The notes under the pieces are model-generated. The model saw only the letters and a list, made by a program, of their open reading frames with translations, did no database searches and was not told the origin of the DNA. A stretch of 64,000 nt of DNA from the NCBI RefSeq assembly GCF_005876835.1, contig NZ_PPSW01000012.1, positions 124,001 through 188,000 of the forward strand, in the 5' to 3' direction. Source of the stretch: Pseudoalteromonas phenolica (GTDB lineage Bacteria > Pseudomonadota > Gammaproteobacteria > Enterobacterales > Alteromonadaceae). A program made the position numbers and the translations under genes. Every line of letters starts with the position of its first letter. Positions within the stretch are counted from its first letter, which is position 1. Shown here one piece after another: positions 9,801 through 17,488 of the stretch.

Positions 9801-10045
9801 TTGTTGTGGCTGATATTTTTGAAGCCTTAACCGCTTCAGATAGACCTTACAAGAAAGCGAAAACCTTATCAGAGTCACTGAAAATTATGCAGTTTATGGT
9901 GAAAGATCAACACATAGACTCAGATGTTTTTGAGCTATTTTTAACCTCGAGTGTGTACTTGGACTATGCCAAGCAACATCTCGCCCCTTCACAAATAGAC
10001 GAGGTTGATATTGATAGCTTGATTGGGAAAGAAAAAGTAGCTTAA
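6881..10045 (+). CDS. Membrane HD-GYP cyclic-di-GMP phosphodiesterase with periplasmic solute-binding domain
   Basis: 1054 residues. One transmembrane helix at about 8-30, a periplasmic Cache-like sensor to about 265, and an inserted type-3 extracellular solute-binding domain (about 280-510, starting LTESEKEIVRNAPSLQIS). A second transmembrane helix lies at about 587-608, then a HAMP-like linker and an HD-GYP domain (about 680-1030). The HD motif reads WLHDCGK (His near 732) and the GYP motif HHETLIGTGYPR (near 950), followed by DIFEALTASDRPYK, so catalysis should be intact. It probably breaks down cyclic di-GMP in response to a small periplasmic ligand. I chose ATG 6881, 7 nt after AAGGA, over GTG 6875, which has no room for a ribosome site. 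Confidence 0.88.
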   Translation: MPSTKKWRFSIRFTLFSIFVIATTLTAGIAILLQYHFSTQQAKQSAFEQFQMSSEYTRDYLAAIDHQANELTELLSTNNSFNQVESLSKEQLQMFSKAMENNPLYYSIFIGQPSGHFGQLINLNSQEIKIQLNALASDRWLKIEIAPNADIPTRTVTFLDKNLTPRISYSESHDFDPTARPWFKGASHEQVYKSAPYQFKSLEAPGLTYSKNMLASEAVLGVDIALSSLSKYLKKHNLAIESNLFVYQATGEVIATNQQQDSENTSFEYSNFSLTESEKEIVRNAPSLQISNSKDWSPIDFAISGQPRGYSVDKLNLIAQMTGLEIEFVNGFTWPELVRKYKNNELDGLQAIYKTPENESMGLMSAPYLNLPYATVTRANASKINVITDLNGKTLAIAKGWSIIQPLKQQFPAINLLEVDTIRDVFFAVQSGKADAGLDSHLSLLQTQSLFFIEDVIVNESLSFSHYDFPSNLHLLLKPEFENLIPIINRAMASISHAQEASLRNKWLMKSDPHQSSAHAFAVPHKILLEAISENNLQNTLLTVSIDNQETYVYISPVKVNDRQETFFAIVTPSNQLYQKSLNQVKVSIFLTAACLVCLLPLSYLFSAPIVQPIHKLMAQNKKIKRRQYDDVTIEHSNIKELDQLGASLAEMSSSIKQHEKQQAALLESFVELIAQAIDDKSPYTAGHCKRVPDIGIRLAEAASSANYGMFSDFNLKTAEQKREFKMAAWLHDCGKITTPEYIVDKATKLETIYNRIHEVRMRFEVLYRDAIIDYHQNTQLHPESKGFYKTELERKFKQLQDDFAFIAKCNQGGEYLSEEAVARLENLSVITWERHFDDTLGLSQLELEAKHGLKTPLPCVEMLLSDKTEHLQPRTIKPEYSEKYGIKMDIPDLLSNKGELYNLTVSRGTLTHEDRFRINEHMISTIKMLDSLPFPDDLANVPRWASTHHETLIGTGYPRKLKKEDLSIPERILVVADIFEALTASDRPYKKAKTLSESLKIMQFMVKDQHIDSDVFELFLTSSVYLDYAKQHLAPSQIDEVDIDSLIGKEKVA

Positions 10046-10064
10046 CCTGGCCAGGTATTTTTAT

Positions 10065-10093
10065 ATTTTGGCACTTAGATGAAGTGCCAAAAT
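10065..10093 (+). terminator. Terminator hairpin after the HD-GYP gene
   Basis: A perfect 12-bp stem (ATTTTGGCACTT, then AAGTGCCAAAAT) with a 5-nt loop. A smaller palindrome, CCTGGCCAGG, followed by ATTTTT, sits just after the stop codon at 10046. Confidence 0.75.
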
Positions 10094-10180
10094 AAAATTT
10101 AATTCTCAAACTTATTTTCACCCCTTTTTAAGCTGTGAATCGTTATACAATAATAATGATAATTTCTGGGAAGAATTTCC

Positions 10181-11161
10181 ATGTCAAAATTTGCGCACCG
10201 CATAAAATCAAACAAAGCTCTTTTTGCTTTTTCACTCATATTATTCATCTATATCTTGCTTCGTATTGTTGCCTTTATTCAGCACCAAACCATTAAGATG
10301 CCCGGTCAATACTTCACTTATCAAAACAAACAAGTTCGATATTTATGCAAAGGTGATGATGCCCCTTTTGTTTTCTTCGAGACTGGATTTGCAGCTGACT
10401 CACAACAAAGCTGGGGCAATATTACCAAAGCATTGCCTAATGACTTTACTAGCTGTTATTACGACAGGCTGGGCCATGGTGGTAGTGATAATGTGCCTGT
10501 TACTTTTACAACAAATGAAAAATCAACACTGCAAACTGCACTGATAAAGCATATAGCTGGCAACAAGCCTGTTGTTTTAGTCGCTCACTCATATGGTGGC
10601 ATTATCTCTAGAAGAACAGCAGCAAAAAATGAGATTAACTTGGCTGCACTTATCCTTTTAGACTCAGCCCATGAATATCAGCATGAAATTATGAGAGGAA
10701 AATTCGACCCAATTCCCGATTCGGTTAAAAACTTACAGTATCTCAATGCTGCATTAGGGTTATCTGATATAAAAAATATTTTCAAACATTATGACGCACC
10801 GATGCAAAAACGACTTGACCAATATTACGGCAGCTTTAGGTATGCACATGTGCTTTCAAGCTACCGACATGAAAAAGGCTTTTATACGCCTTTAGAAACG
10901 TTCGGCTATGACTTTGGCAATTTAAAAATGCTAGTAATCAGTCATGACAAACAAGCTTATGAAAATAACCCGAGATTCTTTAGCATTACCGATAAATGGC
11001 AAGCCATGCAACGAAGCATCGCTGCGCTTTCTAACAATTCTGAGCACATCATAGCAACAGGTGCGACTCATAATATTCCAGCAGATGCCCCCGACTTGGT
11101 CATCAAAAAGATTCGTGAAACTGTTGAGCTAGCAAGGAACCAAAGCATTAACAGTCTATGA
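10181..11161 (+). CDS. Alpha/beta hydrolase, membrane-anchored or secreted
   Basis: 326 residues with an N-terminal hydrophobic segment (about 13-31) that should act as a signal anchor, placing the enzyme in the periplasm. The alpha/beta-hydrolase order is visible: FFETGFAADS near the oxyanion loop, YYDRLGHGGSDN, the nucleophile elbow VLVAHSYGG with Ser near residue 137, LILLDSAHE after it, and a late His in ATGATHNIP. The catalytic acid is probably in the VISHDK region. Substrate unknown. It has its own terminator upstream and an AT-rich leader. Confidence 0.8.
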   Translation: MSKFAHRIKSNKALFAFSLILFIYILLRIVAFIQHQTIKMPGQYFTYQNKQVRYLCKGDDAPFVFFETGFAADSQQSWGNITKALPNDFTSCYYDRLGHGGSDNVPVTFTTNEKSTLQTALIKHIAGNKPVVLVAHSYGGIISRRTAAKNEINLAALILLDSAHEYQHEIMRGKFDPIPDSVKNLQYLNAALGLSDIKNIFKHYDAPMQKRLDQYYGSFRYAHVLSSYRHEKGFYTPLETFGYDFGNLKMLVISHDKQAYENNPRFFSITDKWQAMQRSIAALSNNSEHIIATGATHNIPADAPDLVIKKIRETVELARNQSINSL

Positions 11162-11259
11162 TGTGAGAAATGTTTGTTTACCAATCAATTGATGTATTCA
11201 AAATAGTTACACGTTAAAGTAGCCATTAAGTTTAAAGAAAATTATTTAAAGGACTCAGA

Positions 11260-11679
11260 GTGAATATTTTTCTCATAGTAGCCGGTTCTTTAAGTGCCCT
11301 CGCCGCACTTATGCATCTGGGTTGCATTTATTTTGGCGCGCCTTGGTATCGCTTTTTTGGTGCTGGTGAACAAATGGCAAAACTTGCAGAGCAAGGCAGT
11401 AATAAACCCGCTCTTATTACCAGTGGCATCGTGCTCATGCTTTGTATTTGGTCTGCCTATGCCTTTTCTGCAGCTGGTCTTATTATAAAGTTGCCGCTTT
11501 TAAAAACCGCTTTAATCTTGATCTCTTTAATTTACACGGCCCGGGGTGTGGCTGGATTTTTCCTTATTAACAACCCCATGGGTCGTTCAAGCGAGTTTTG
11601 GATTTGGAGTTCGGTCATTTGTTTGTCGTTTGGTTTAGTGCATTTTATCGGCTTAAAGCAACAGTGGAGTAGCTTATGA
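11260..11679 (+). CDS. Small four-helix membrane protein of unknown function
   Basis: 139 residues with four hydrophobic segments (about 2-24, 48-68, 73-97, 110-131). Starts at GTG with AAAGGA upstream. It overlaps the next gene by four bases (ATGA), so the two are translationally coupled. I do not recognise a named family; similar small proteins occur in many gammaproteobacteria. Confidence 0.65.
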   Translation: MNIFLIVAGSLSALAALMHLGCIYFGAPWYRFFGAGEQMAKLAEQGSNKPALITSGIVLMLCIWSAYAFSAAGLIIKLPLLKTALILISLIYTARGVAGFFLINNPMGRSSEFWIWSSVICLSFGLVHFIGLKQQWSSL

Positions 11680-12083
11680 AAAAAGAGGAAATATTACTGG
11701 TTTACGATAAAGACTGTTCTGCTTGTGATAACTACTGCCAAGTCGTTCGTATTCGAGAAAGTATTGGTGAGCTCAAAATTATCAATGCCAGAGAAAGTAG
11801 CGAAGTATTAGAAGAAATTACTCAACTTGGGCTCGATATCGATCAAGGTATGGTATTAAAGATGGGTGGCGTGATTTATTACGGTGCGGATGCTATTCAT
11901 TCATTAGCACTTATCAGTTCTCGATCTGGTGTTTTTAATAAATTGAATTATTGGCTATTTAAATCTAAGAGAGCTTCAGCCGTTTTATATCCGGTATTGC
12001 GTTTTTTCAGAAACTTACTATTAAAAGTATTAGGTAAAACCAAAATTAATAACCTAAATAACTCAGGAAATGATCATTTTTGA
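11676..12083 (+). CDS. DCC-family (DUF393) thiol-disulfide oxidoreductase-like protein
   Basis: 135 residues. The N-terminus LVYDKDCSACDNYC carries the DxDC..C signature of the DCC/DUF393 family, a thioredoxin-like fold with a CxxC pair. The AMPHIPATHIC C-terminal part (YWLFKSKRASAVLYPVLRFFRNLLLKVLG) is also typical. No signal peptide. Coupled by ATGA overlap to the small membrane protein upstream; the pairing of a DCC protein with a small integral membrane protein suggests a joint membrane redox role, which is inference. The stop codon sits inside the terminator hairpin. Confidence 0.75.
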   Translation: MKKEEILLVYDKDCSACDNYCQVVRIRESIGELKIINARESSEVLEEITQLGLDIDQGMVLKMGGVIYYGADAIHSLALISSRSGVFNKLNYWLFKSKRASAVLYPVLRFFRNLLLKVLGKTKINNLNNSGNDHF

Positions 12084-12091
12084 TCATTTCC
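12066..12091. terminator. Bidirectional terminator between convergent genes
   Basis: A perfect 11-bp stem (GGAAATGATCA, TTTT loop, TGATCATTTCC). It includes the stop codon of the DCC gene on the plus strand and lies 4 nt beyond the stop of the isochorismatase-family gene on the minus strand. Confidence 0.7.
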
Positions 12092-12095
12092 CGCA

Positions 12096-12635
12096 TCATT
12101 TCACAAGCGGTAACACTTGTTTAAATACAGGATCGTTTGCGTCTTTTATCAGCTCATACAAACACATTTCAAAACTAGTGAGCTGAATGCCAGCTCGATT
12201 TAACTTAGTGAGAGCAAGCGCTTTGTTTTCATGTGTTCTAGAAGAAACACAATCTTGTACTAGCTCAACACCAAACTCTCTTTGTTTTATGCTCATCGCC
12301 GTTTGATATACGCAAATGTGAGCTTCAATACCACAAACTAGCCAGTTATCGACACTAGCAGAATCTATGGCTTGTAAAAACTCTTCACTGCCACAGCCAT
12401 CAAATGTACTTTTTACAATGGCAGGAATATCAGCCAAATGCGCTTGCAGTTCAGGAATAGTTGGCCCAAGTTTTTCTGGTAACTGCTCTAAAAACACGAT
12501 AGGTAAATCAAGTATTTTTGCAGCTTGTACCAGTTTTACTGTTTGCGCAATCATCGCTTCACTTTCATGCACAAGTGTTGCTAACTTCCCCTGAATATCT
12601 ACAATCACTAAACCTGTGTTGTATCGATTAAGCAT
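12096..12635 (-). CDS. Isochorismatase-family cysteine hydrolase (YcaC-like)
   Basis: 179 residues. The isochorismatase-like triad is visible: Asp in GLVIVDIQGKL near residue 13, Lys in AIVKSTFDGCGS, and the nucleophilic Cys in VCGIEAHICVYQTA. Proteins of this subgroup are cytoplasmic amidohydrolases of unknown physiological substrate. It is followed in the upstream direction by a small membrane-protein gene on the same strand, separated by 22 nt. Confidence 0.82.
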   Translation of the reverse strand: MLNRYNTGLVIVDIQGKLATLVHESEAMIAQTVKLVQAAKILDLPIVFLEQLPEKLGPTIPELQAHLADIPAIVKSTFDGCGSEEFLQAIDSASVDNWLVCGIEAHICVYQTAMSIKQREFGVELVQDCVSSRTHENKALALTKLNRAGIQLTSFEMCLYELIKDANDPVFKQVLPLVK

Positions 12636-12657
12636 TTAACGCTCCTTGCAATAAACT

Positions 12658-12957
12658 TTAACAGCCGCCGTCAGCACTACCGCTATCGAAACTACTAGAT
12701 GAGCTCGACGAATCATTTGAAAGGTTGTGAGCTGTTATACTTGCACCAGCTATGATTGTGGCGTTGGTGTTGTCAGTGCCCTTACCTACTGTTGTTGCTG
12801 TACGAGTAGACTTTTCAGGCTTTTTCAAAGTCACAATAAACAGCAATGCACTTAATGCCGCAGTCGCAATAGCATACTTCCAAGTGCCTGAAATAATGCC
12901 TATAGTGATAGCCAGTACAAAGCCAGCTAGTGCTAAAATGCGAAGAAATAGTTGCAT
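12658..12957 (-). CDS. Small membrane protein with Ser-rich, Cys-terminated tail
   Basis: 99 residues with two hydrophobic segments (about 5-25 and 28-46), then a polar region ending in a run of serines and a final Gly-Gly-Cys. Starts at ATG with AAGGAGC 5-6 nt upstream. No family recognised. The GGC C-terminus after a low-complexity Ser/Gly tail is unusual. It probably shares a transcript with the isochorismatase-family gene downstream. Confidence 0.6.
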   Translation of the reverse strand: MQLFLRILALAGFVLAITIGIISGTWKYAIATAALSALLFIVTLKKPEKSTRTATTVGKGTDNTNATIIAGASITAHNLSNDSSSSSSSFDSGSADGGC

Positions 12958-12971
12958 AGTAAGCTCCTTTT

Positions 12972-13014
12972 ATACCAATCACCTTAATTAAGTAACCTAT
13001 TTAAGGATTGGTAT
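12972..13014. repeat. Short inverted repeat, deletion derivative of the 162-bp element
   Basis: ATACCAATC (12972-12980) and GATTGGTAT (13006-13014) are the ends of the 162-bp MITE-like elements at 48634 and 50451. The 43-bp copy keeps the left end of the copy at 50451 (through CTATTT) joined to the right terminal repeat, so the middle has been lost. It forms part of a 194-bp gap that otherwise shows nothing clear. Confidence 0.6.
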
Positions 13015-13151
13015 TTTTCATTAAAAATAAGCTTTTATTATTTAAATAACTAAAAGCATACAGACACCAAATTGCGCTATTTTTTGAACAAAGTAAAGTT
13101 TATAAGAGATGTATGTTCATCCCATAATTTTTTAAGAATCCTTTCGACCAG

Positions 13152-14063
13152 TTAAAACAAGCGACCAACTCCGTTTACTCGTGTCATTTCTATCGCACCA
13201 CGCTTTTGCATAGTCACGTACAAAGTACGACCATCTTTACCGCCGAACGCAACATTAGTTGGATATTGGCCTTTTAAAGTTATGGTTTTGATTAATGCAC
13301 CTGTCGGTGAAACAACCGCTACCTGCCCTGCTCCATAACGTGCAATATAAAGATTGCCCTGTTTATCGCTGCGCATTCCATCTAATCCAAAGTCAGCAAA
13401 ACTAATCAGTAATTGTTTGTTAGAAATATTACCCTTTTCGTCTAAGTCATAGCGCCATACTTTGCGCTGCACGCTTTCGTTCACATAAAGGGTTTTATTA
13501 TCGGGGCTGACTTCAATACCATTGGTCGTCCCCATATTCGCTTCTAGCAAGGTGACTTGACCATCTTGGGCGATCCGCCATAAATTCCCAGTGCTATTTG
13601 CCCAGTTTGGATCGCTGGCAAACAAAATACCTTTGTCGGTAATAGCAATATCATTTGGTTGATTCATCCGACTGTCTTGGGCAAATACACGAACCAAACC
13701 AGACACGTCTTTGCCTAGTTTCAGAGCATCTGCAGACACGGTTAAAATATTATGATTAACATAATCTGCGATAAACATATTACCCGCGCTATCAAATCGG
13801 ATGCCATTGCCTATTGAACCGTTTACGAGTGTAAGCAAAGGATCAACTTGATTTTGTGCTCTAACTCGCCCTATCGTGCCTTGTTTTTGGTAATTAACCG
13901 CATACAACACCCCGTTTTTATCAACTGCAGGGCCTTCAACACCTTGGGTAAAAACGCCATCAAGTACAAAGTCTTGTGTATCATATTTTATTGCTGCCAC
14001 GTCATTTGCAGCAGCTCTAAAGGCTGTGCAGAACAATAAACTAGAGAAATAAATGGCTTTCAT
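13152..14063 (-). CDS. Secreted SMP-30/gluconolactonase-like beta-propeller protein, putative lactonase
   Basis: 303 residues with a signal peptide (cleavage after AFRAAA, near residue 19). Repeated propeller blades are visible, such as NGIRFDSAGNMFIADYVNH, QPNDIAITDKGILFASDPN, TNGIEVSPDNKTLYVNES and GLDGMRSDKQGNLYIARYG. The ND and DG-MR positions match the metal-binding Asn/Asp of SMP-30-type lactonases. It starts 8 nt after the hexosaminidase stop and is the last gene of the symporter-kinase-hexosaminidase transcript. In that setting it could open the 1,5-lactone of oxidised chitooligosaccharide ends in the periplasm; this is inference from context. Confidence 0.7.
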   Translation of the reverse strand: MKAIYFSSLLFCTAFRAAANDVAAIKYDTQDFVLDGVFTQGVEGPAVDKNGVLYAVNYQKQGTIGRVRAQNQVDPLLTLVNGSIGNGIRFDSAGNMFIADYVNHNILTVSADALKLGKDVSGLVRVFAQDSRMNQPNDIAITDKGILFASDPNWANSTGNLWRIAQDGQVTLLEANMGTTNGIEVSPDNKTLYVNESVQRKVWRYDLDEKGNISNKQLLISFADFGLDGMRSDKQGNLYIARYGAGQVAVVSPTGALIKTITLKGQYPTNVAFGGKDGRTLYVTMQKRGAIEMTRVNGVGRLF

Positions 14064-14071
14064 GGTTTTCC

Positions 14072-16522
14072 TTAATCTTGCTTTAATTCTGAATGTTGCA
14101 CTGCAGCACAGTGTAAAAATAACCGACGAACAGGGTAAATGCCGGCGATAACCAATTCATCTGTTAACGCTTGTAATGCAAGTAAGCGCTCATCTAAATT
14201 TTCTGTCTGTTGCTTACCCTGACAAACCTCAATAGTGCGCTGGGTATAATTGGCAAAGCGTTGTAAATTTTCATAGGTTGTTTGTAAGGACTTTAACTTT
14301 TCGCTTTTTGCCAATAAACCTTGTTCAGCGTTTAAAGCACGCTGCCATTGCTCAAGTCGCTGCTCAATGTCTGTAAGCGCGCGGGTATTGCCAGCAATAT
14401 ATGCTTTTACGTGTTCTTTTAAGAAGCGTACCTCTTTACTCTCTACCGCTAAAAAATCCACAAACAAATCTAAAGGCGCTAGCTGGTGGTATTCATCGTT
14501 CAGATGTTTAATGTGATGGCGAGTGTAATAATGACTTGGCTCAAGCAATAGAGCCAGTGTGTTCAACAATGCCAAAGTTTCATCCTGCTGTTGCTTTGTA
14601 AGGTTTGGTGGTATTAACTCCGCCCAACCTGATTGTTGTTGGCTGAAGTGCAAAAGGCCAATAACTTGATCTGCATATTCACTGATCACATCTAAACGCG
14701 CATACATGTTGTCCGCTTGCTTCACTTCGGCTGGTGACCAAAGCCGTTCAGCAATGGCGAATAATCTCGGCCACACTCTCACATCAATGTTATCTTTGGT
14801 GATCATTTCACTCCACATAGTGGCCTCACCTCCTAAGATCAGGGCTTGCTGTTTTGATGAAAGAGCTGGGGCAAGAGTTATCGGCTTCGGCGTTGTTAAC
14901 TCGCTGATAGTAAACGGGTAACGGCTATTGCCGATTAAAACGAAACCGGTACTTTTTGCAAAATCGAATTCAAAACTCAACGGTCCCATCCAGCTATCAA
15001 ACTGAACAGCAAGGTGTTCCTCTAGAGCTAACTCAGTCTCTCGCTTTGCGAGTTGATGATGATTGTTGTTCAACTTAATTAGTACTTGCTCGCCAAGGAT
15101 CAGTAATTCCCCCTTCACAGGGCTCCCCTTTAAACGCTCAATCACAAATTGTTTTGCATGACTTTTAGGGTGCGTTAAATCCACAAGCGGCGAGACAAGA
15201 TGAGGGTCGTTGCGGTAGTGATAATCGGTATATTGAGGCTGATCGATATAAAACCCCGTCGACAAAACACCTTGGTAACCTGCTTTTGCCACCGCATTTA
15301 ATGAATCATGGCCGCGCCAAGATTGTACCAAGATTTGTTTAGGCAGTTGAGGATGAAAAATTTCATCCCACCCAGCCATTTGGCGGTGATGTTTCGCAAT
15401 AATTGGTTGGATTTTACTGTTAAAGTAATTTTGTAGATCGGCACCATTTTGTAAATTCTTACCGCTCATAAGAAGCCGGATATGTTCATCTTCCAGCCAG
15501 TGTTCAGCGTCGACTTCATCCCCCCCGATATGAAAATACTGCTCGGGGAATAATGTCACCATCTCACCTATCAGAGTATCTATAAACTCATACACTTTTG
15601 GATTCGCGATATCGAGTAAAGGCTTGAATACCCCCCAGTGACGCTCCATGTCATACGTTTTGTCTTTGGTCATCAACTGAGGATAAGCCACCGCAATGGC
15701 GCTTGCATGGCCAGGCATCCCTATTTCGGGCAACACGCGAATACCCAACAAGCTTGCGTATTCAACGACTTCTTTGATGTCTGCTTGAGTATAAAAATCG
15801 CCATCAGATGCTTTAGCAGTCAAAAGCGGATACGCTTTGCTTTCGATACGCCAGCCCTGATCATCAGTTAAATGCCAGTGAAATACGTTAAGCTTGGCGG
15901 CGGCCATTCCTTTTAACTGGCGTTTAATGGAACTTATTGGTAAAAAATGGCGCACACTGTCAATTAACAAACCTCGCCATGCAAAACGCGGGGTATCTTG
16001 AATAACCACATTAGGAATAAATACTGCGCTCTTTGCCGGGACATTTTTTTGTTGTGAATATACTAACTGCACTAACGTCGTCAACGCATGCTGAGCACCA
16101 AATACACTTTGCGCCTCAATGCGAATGCCGCGCTGATTAACAATTAGCTTATAACTTTCGTCTTCACCATATTGAGGCACGCTGAGCCCTTGCTCTTGCT
16201 GTTGAATATCAATAGTTAGGTGAGCGTTTTGCTTTTCATCTTCAAAAACAGTAAACGTTGAGTTGCCGACGCGATTAAGGTGTGACTGAAAACGCTGCAA
16301 TTGAAAACGCTTTCTCTGTTCACTCATGCCCTCAATATGAACGCTTAGAGACGACTCAAGTTTGAGTGAAGATTTTTTTATATCTAACTGTTTTGGCATT
16401 GGCATTAAAGCAGCATTATCTAGGCTGGCCATGTTTAGCTTTAACGATGCTTGAGCCGAAGGTAAAAAGCAATTGAGAAACAATATGCTAAGAAAAATAA
16501 AACCAGTATGCTTACTTCGCAT
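14072..16522 (-). CDS. Beta-N-acetylhexosaminidase, GH20
   Basis: 816 residues with a signal peptide (about 25 residues). A GH20b-like N-terminal domain is followed by the catalytic barrel: RGLLIDSVRHFLP, HWHLTDDQGWRIE, and HIGGDEVDAEHW with the Asp-Glu catalytic pair near residues 334-335. The Asp polarises the substrate's acetamido group and the Glu is the acid. It releases terminal GlcNAc from chitooligosaccharides in the periplasm. The C-terminal 250 residues (after LFAIAERLWSP) are helical and longer than in minimal GH20 enzymes. It lies 3 nt after kdgK and 8 nt before the SMP-30-like gene, so it is co-transcribed with sugar-acid catabolism rather than with a GlcNAc kinase, which points to processing of oxidised oligomers. 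Confidence 0.88.
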   Translation of the reverse strand: MRSKHTGFIFLSILFLNCFLPSAQASLKLNMASLDNAALMPMPKQLDIKKSSLKLESSLSVHIEGMSEQRKRFQLQRFQSHLNRVGNSTFTVFEDEKQNAHLTIDIQQQEQGLSVPQYGEDESYKLIVNQRGIRIEAQSVFGAQHALTTLVQLVYSQQKNVPAKSAVFIPNVVIQDTPRFAWRGLLIDSVRHFLPISSIKRQLKGMAAAKLNVFHWHLTDDQGWRIESKAYPLLTAKASDGDFYTQADIKEVVEYASLLGIRVLPEIGMPGHASAIAVAYPQLMTKDKTYDMERHWGVFKPLLDIANPKVYEFIDTLIGEMVTLFPEQYFHIGGDEVDAEHWLEDEHIRLLMSGKNLQNGADLQNYFNSKIQPIIAKHHRQMAGWDEIFHPQLPKQILVQSWRGHDSLNAVAKAGYQGVLSTGFYIDQPQYTDYHYRNDPHLVSPLVDLTHPKSHAKQFVIERLKGSPVKGELLILGEQVLIKLNNNHHQLAKRETELALEEHLAVQFDSWMGPLSFEFDFAKSTGFVLIGNSRYPFTISELTTPKPITLAPALSSKQQALILGGEATMWSEMITKDNIDVRVWPRLFAIAERLWSPAEVKQADNMYARLDVISEYADQVIGLLHFSQQQSGWAELIPPNLTKQQQDETLALLNTLALLLEPSHYYTRHHIKHLNDEYHQLAPLDLFVDFLAVESKEVRFLKEHVKAYIAGNTRALTDIEQRLEQWQRALNAEQGLLAKSEKLKSLQTTYENLQRFANYTQRTIEVCQGKQQTENLDERLLALQALTDELVIAGIYPVRRLFLHCAAVQHSELKQD

Positions 16523-16525
16523 CTA

Positions 16526-17488
16526 CTACTCCTCAGAAAGATATTTTGTGAGTTTATCTTTAGGCATGAGCGCACCATGGTGTTGGATCACTTGACCTGC
16601 CAGCCTATGCGCAAACTTGGCAGCATTTTCAAACGTCTCGCCTTGCAACGCTTTTACTAAAAAGCCAGCAGCAAAAGCATCGCCTGCTGCAGTGGTATCG
16701 ATTATTTTTTCTTCGGCAATTTTTTTAGGGGAAGTTTCAAGGACATCATTTGGGGCAACGGCAATCACACAAGGCGCACTGCCACATCGAATAACTAGCA
16801 TATCTGGGGCGAGTTCTTGGCTAAAGTGGTGCGCAATGATACTGTTTACACACTGAGTGCCGTGGACCGCGTATTCATCTTCATCCGTTAAAAACGCAAC
16901 ATTTGCCAATGCCATCAGTTGTTGAAACCACTTTTGTGGCGTCTCAGATTGCCATAGTGCTGCGCGATAATTATTGTCGAAAAAAATCACACCACCGTGT
17001 TGCTTGAATTGTCTTAGTGCTGCGATGAATTGTGCTCTTTGCTCTGGGCATAAAACAGCAAGTGATATTCCAGATAGATAAATGGCGTCAAACTGCTTAT
17101 GTTTAAGTGCAGCTAGTAATCTACTGTCTTGATTAAAATATTGCCGCACCGGGCTATTGAGTCGATCAAACTCGAAGTGGCGCTCGCCATTTTCAGCTAA
17201 TTTAACCCAGTATTGCCCCAATTTTTTATCTTGAACTGTGATTAAGTAAGGGCTTTCTAACCTTTCTTGTTGAAGGAGCAAGGCTAAATTCGAGCTGGCT
17301 TCATCATCACCGATTGCACTGGCATATTGAACAGACAGGCGTGTTTTATCTTTATTAAACTGAGATAGATACCAAGCAGTATTAAATGTATCGCCCGCAA
17401 AACTGATATCGCTATCAGCACGGTGTTCGACCATACATTCGCCAAAAAACACCATGCTTTTTATAGTGTTAAAAACTAAGCTTGTCAT
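16526..17488 (-). CDS. kdgK: 2-keto-3-deoxygluconate kinase
   Basis: 320 residues of the PfkB/ribokinase family. Similarity to E. coli KdgK is strong at the sequence level: FFGECMVE, FAGDTFNTAWYL, IYLSGISLAVL, GGVIFFDNNYRAALW and VAFLTDEDEYAVHG. The ATP and anion-hole motif DTTAAGDAFAAGF carries the catalytic Asp near residue 270. It phosphorylates KDG to KDPG for cleavage by an aldolase not seen in this window. Its start overlaps the symporter stop by four bases (ATGA), so expression is coupled to uptake. Confidence 0.88.
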   Translation of the reverse strand: MTSLVFNTIKSMVFFGECMVEHRADSDISFAGDTFNTAWYLSQFNKDKTRLSVQYASAIGDDEASSNLALLLQQERLESPYLITVQDKKLGQYWVKLAENGERHFEFDRLNSPVRQYFNQDSRLLAALKHKQFDAIYLSGISLAVLCPEQRAQFIAALRQFKQHGGVIFFDNNYRAALWQSETPQKWFQQLMALANVAFLTDEDEYAVHGTQCVNSIIAHHFSQELAPDMLVIRCGSAPCVIAVAPNDVLETSPKKIAEEKIIDTTAAGDAFAAGFLVKALQGETFENAAKFAHRLAGQVIQHHGALMPKDKLTKYLSEE

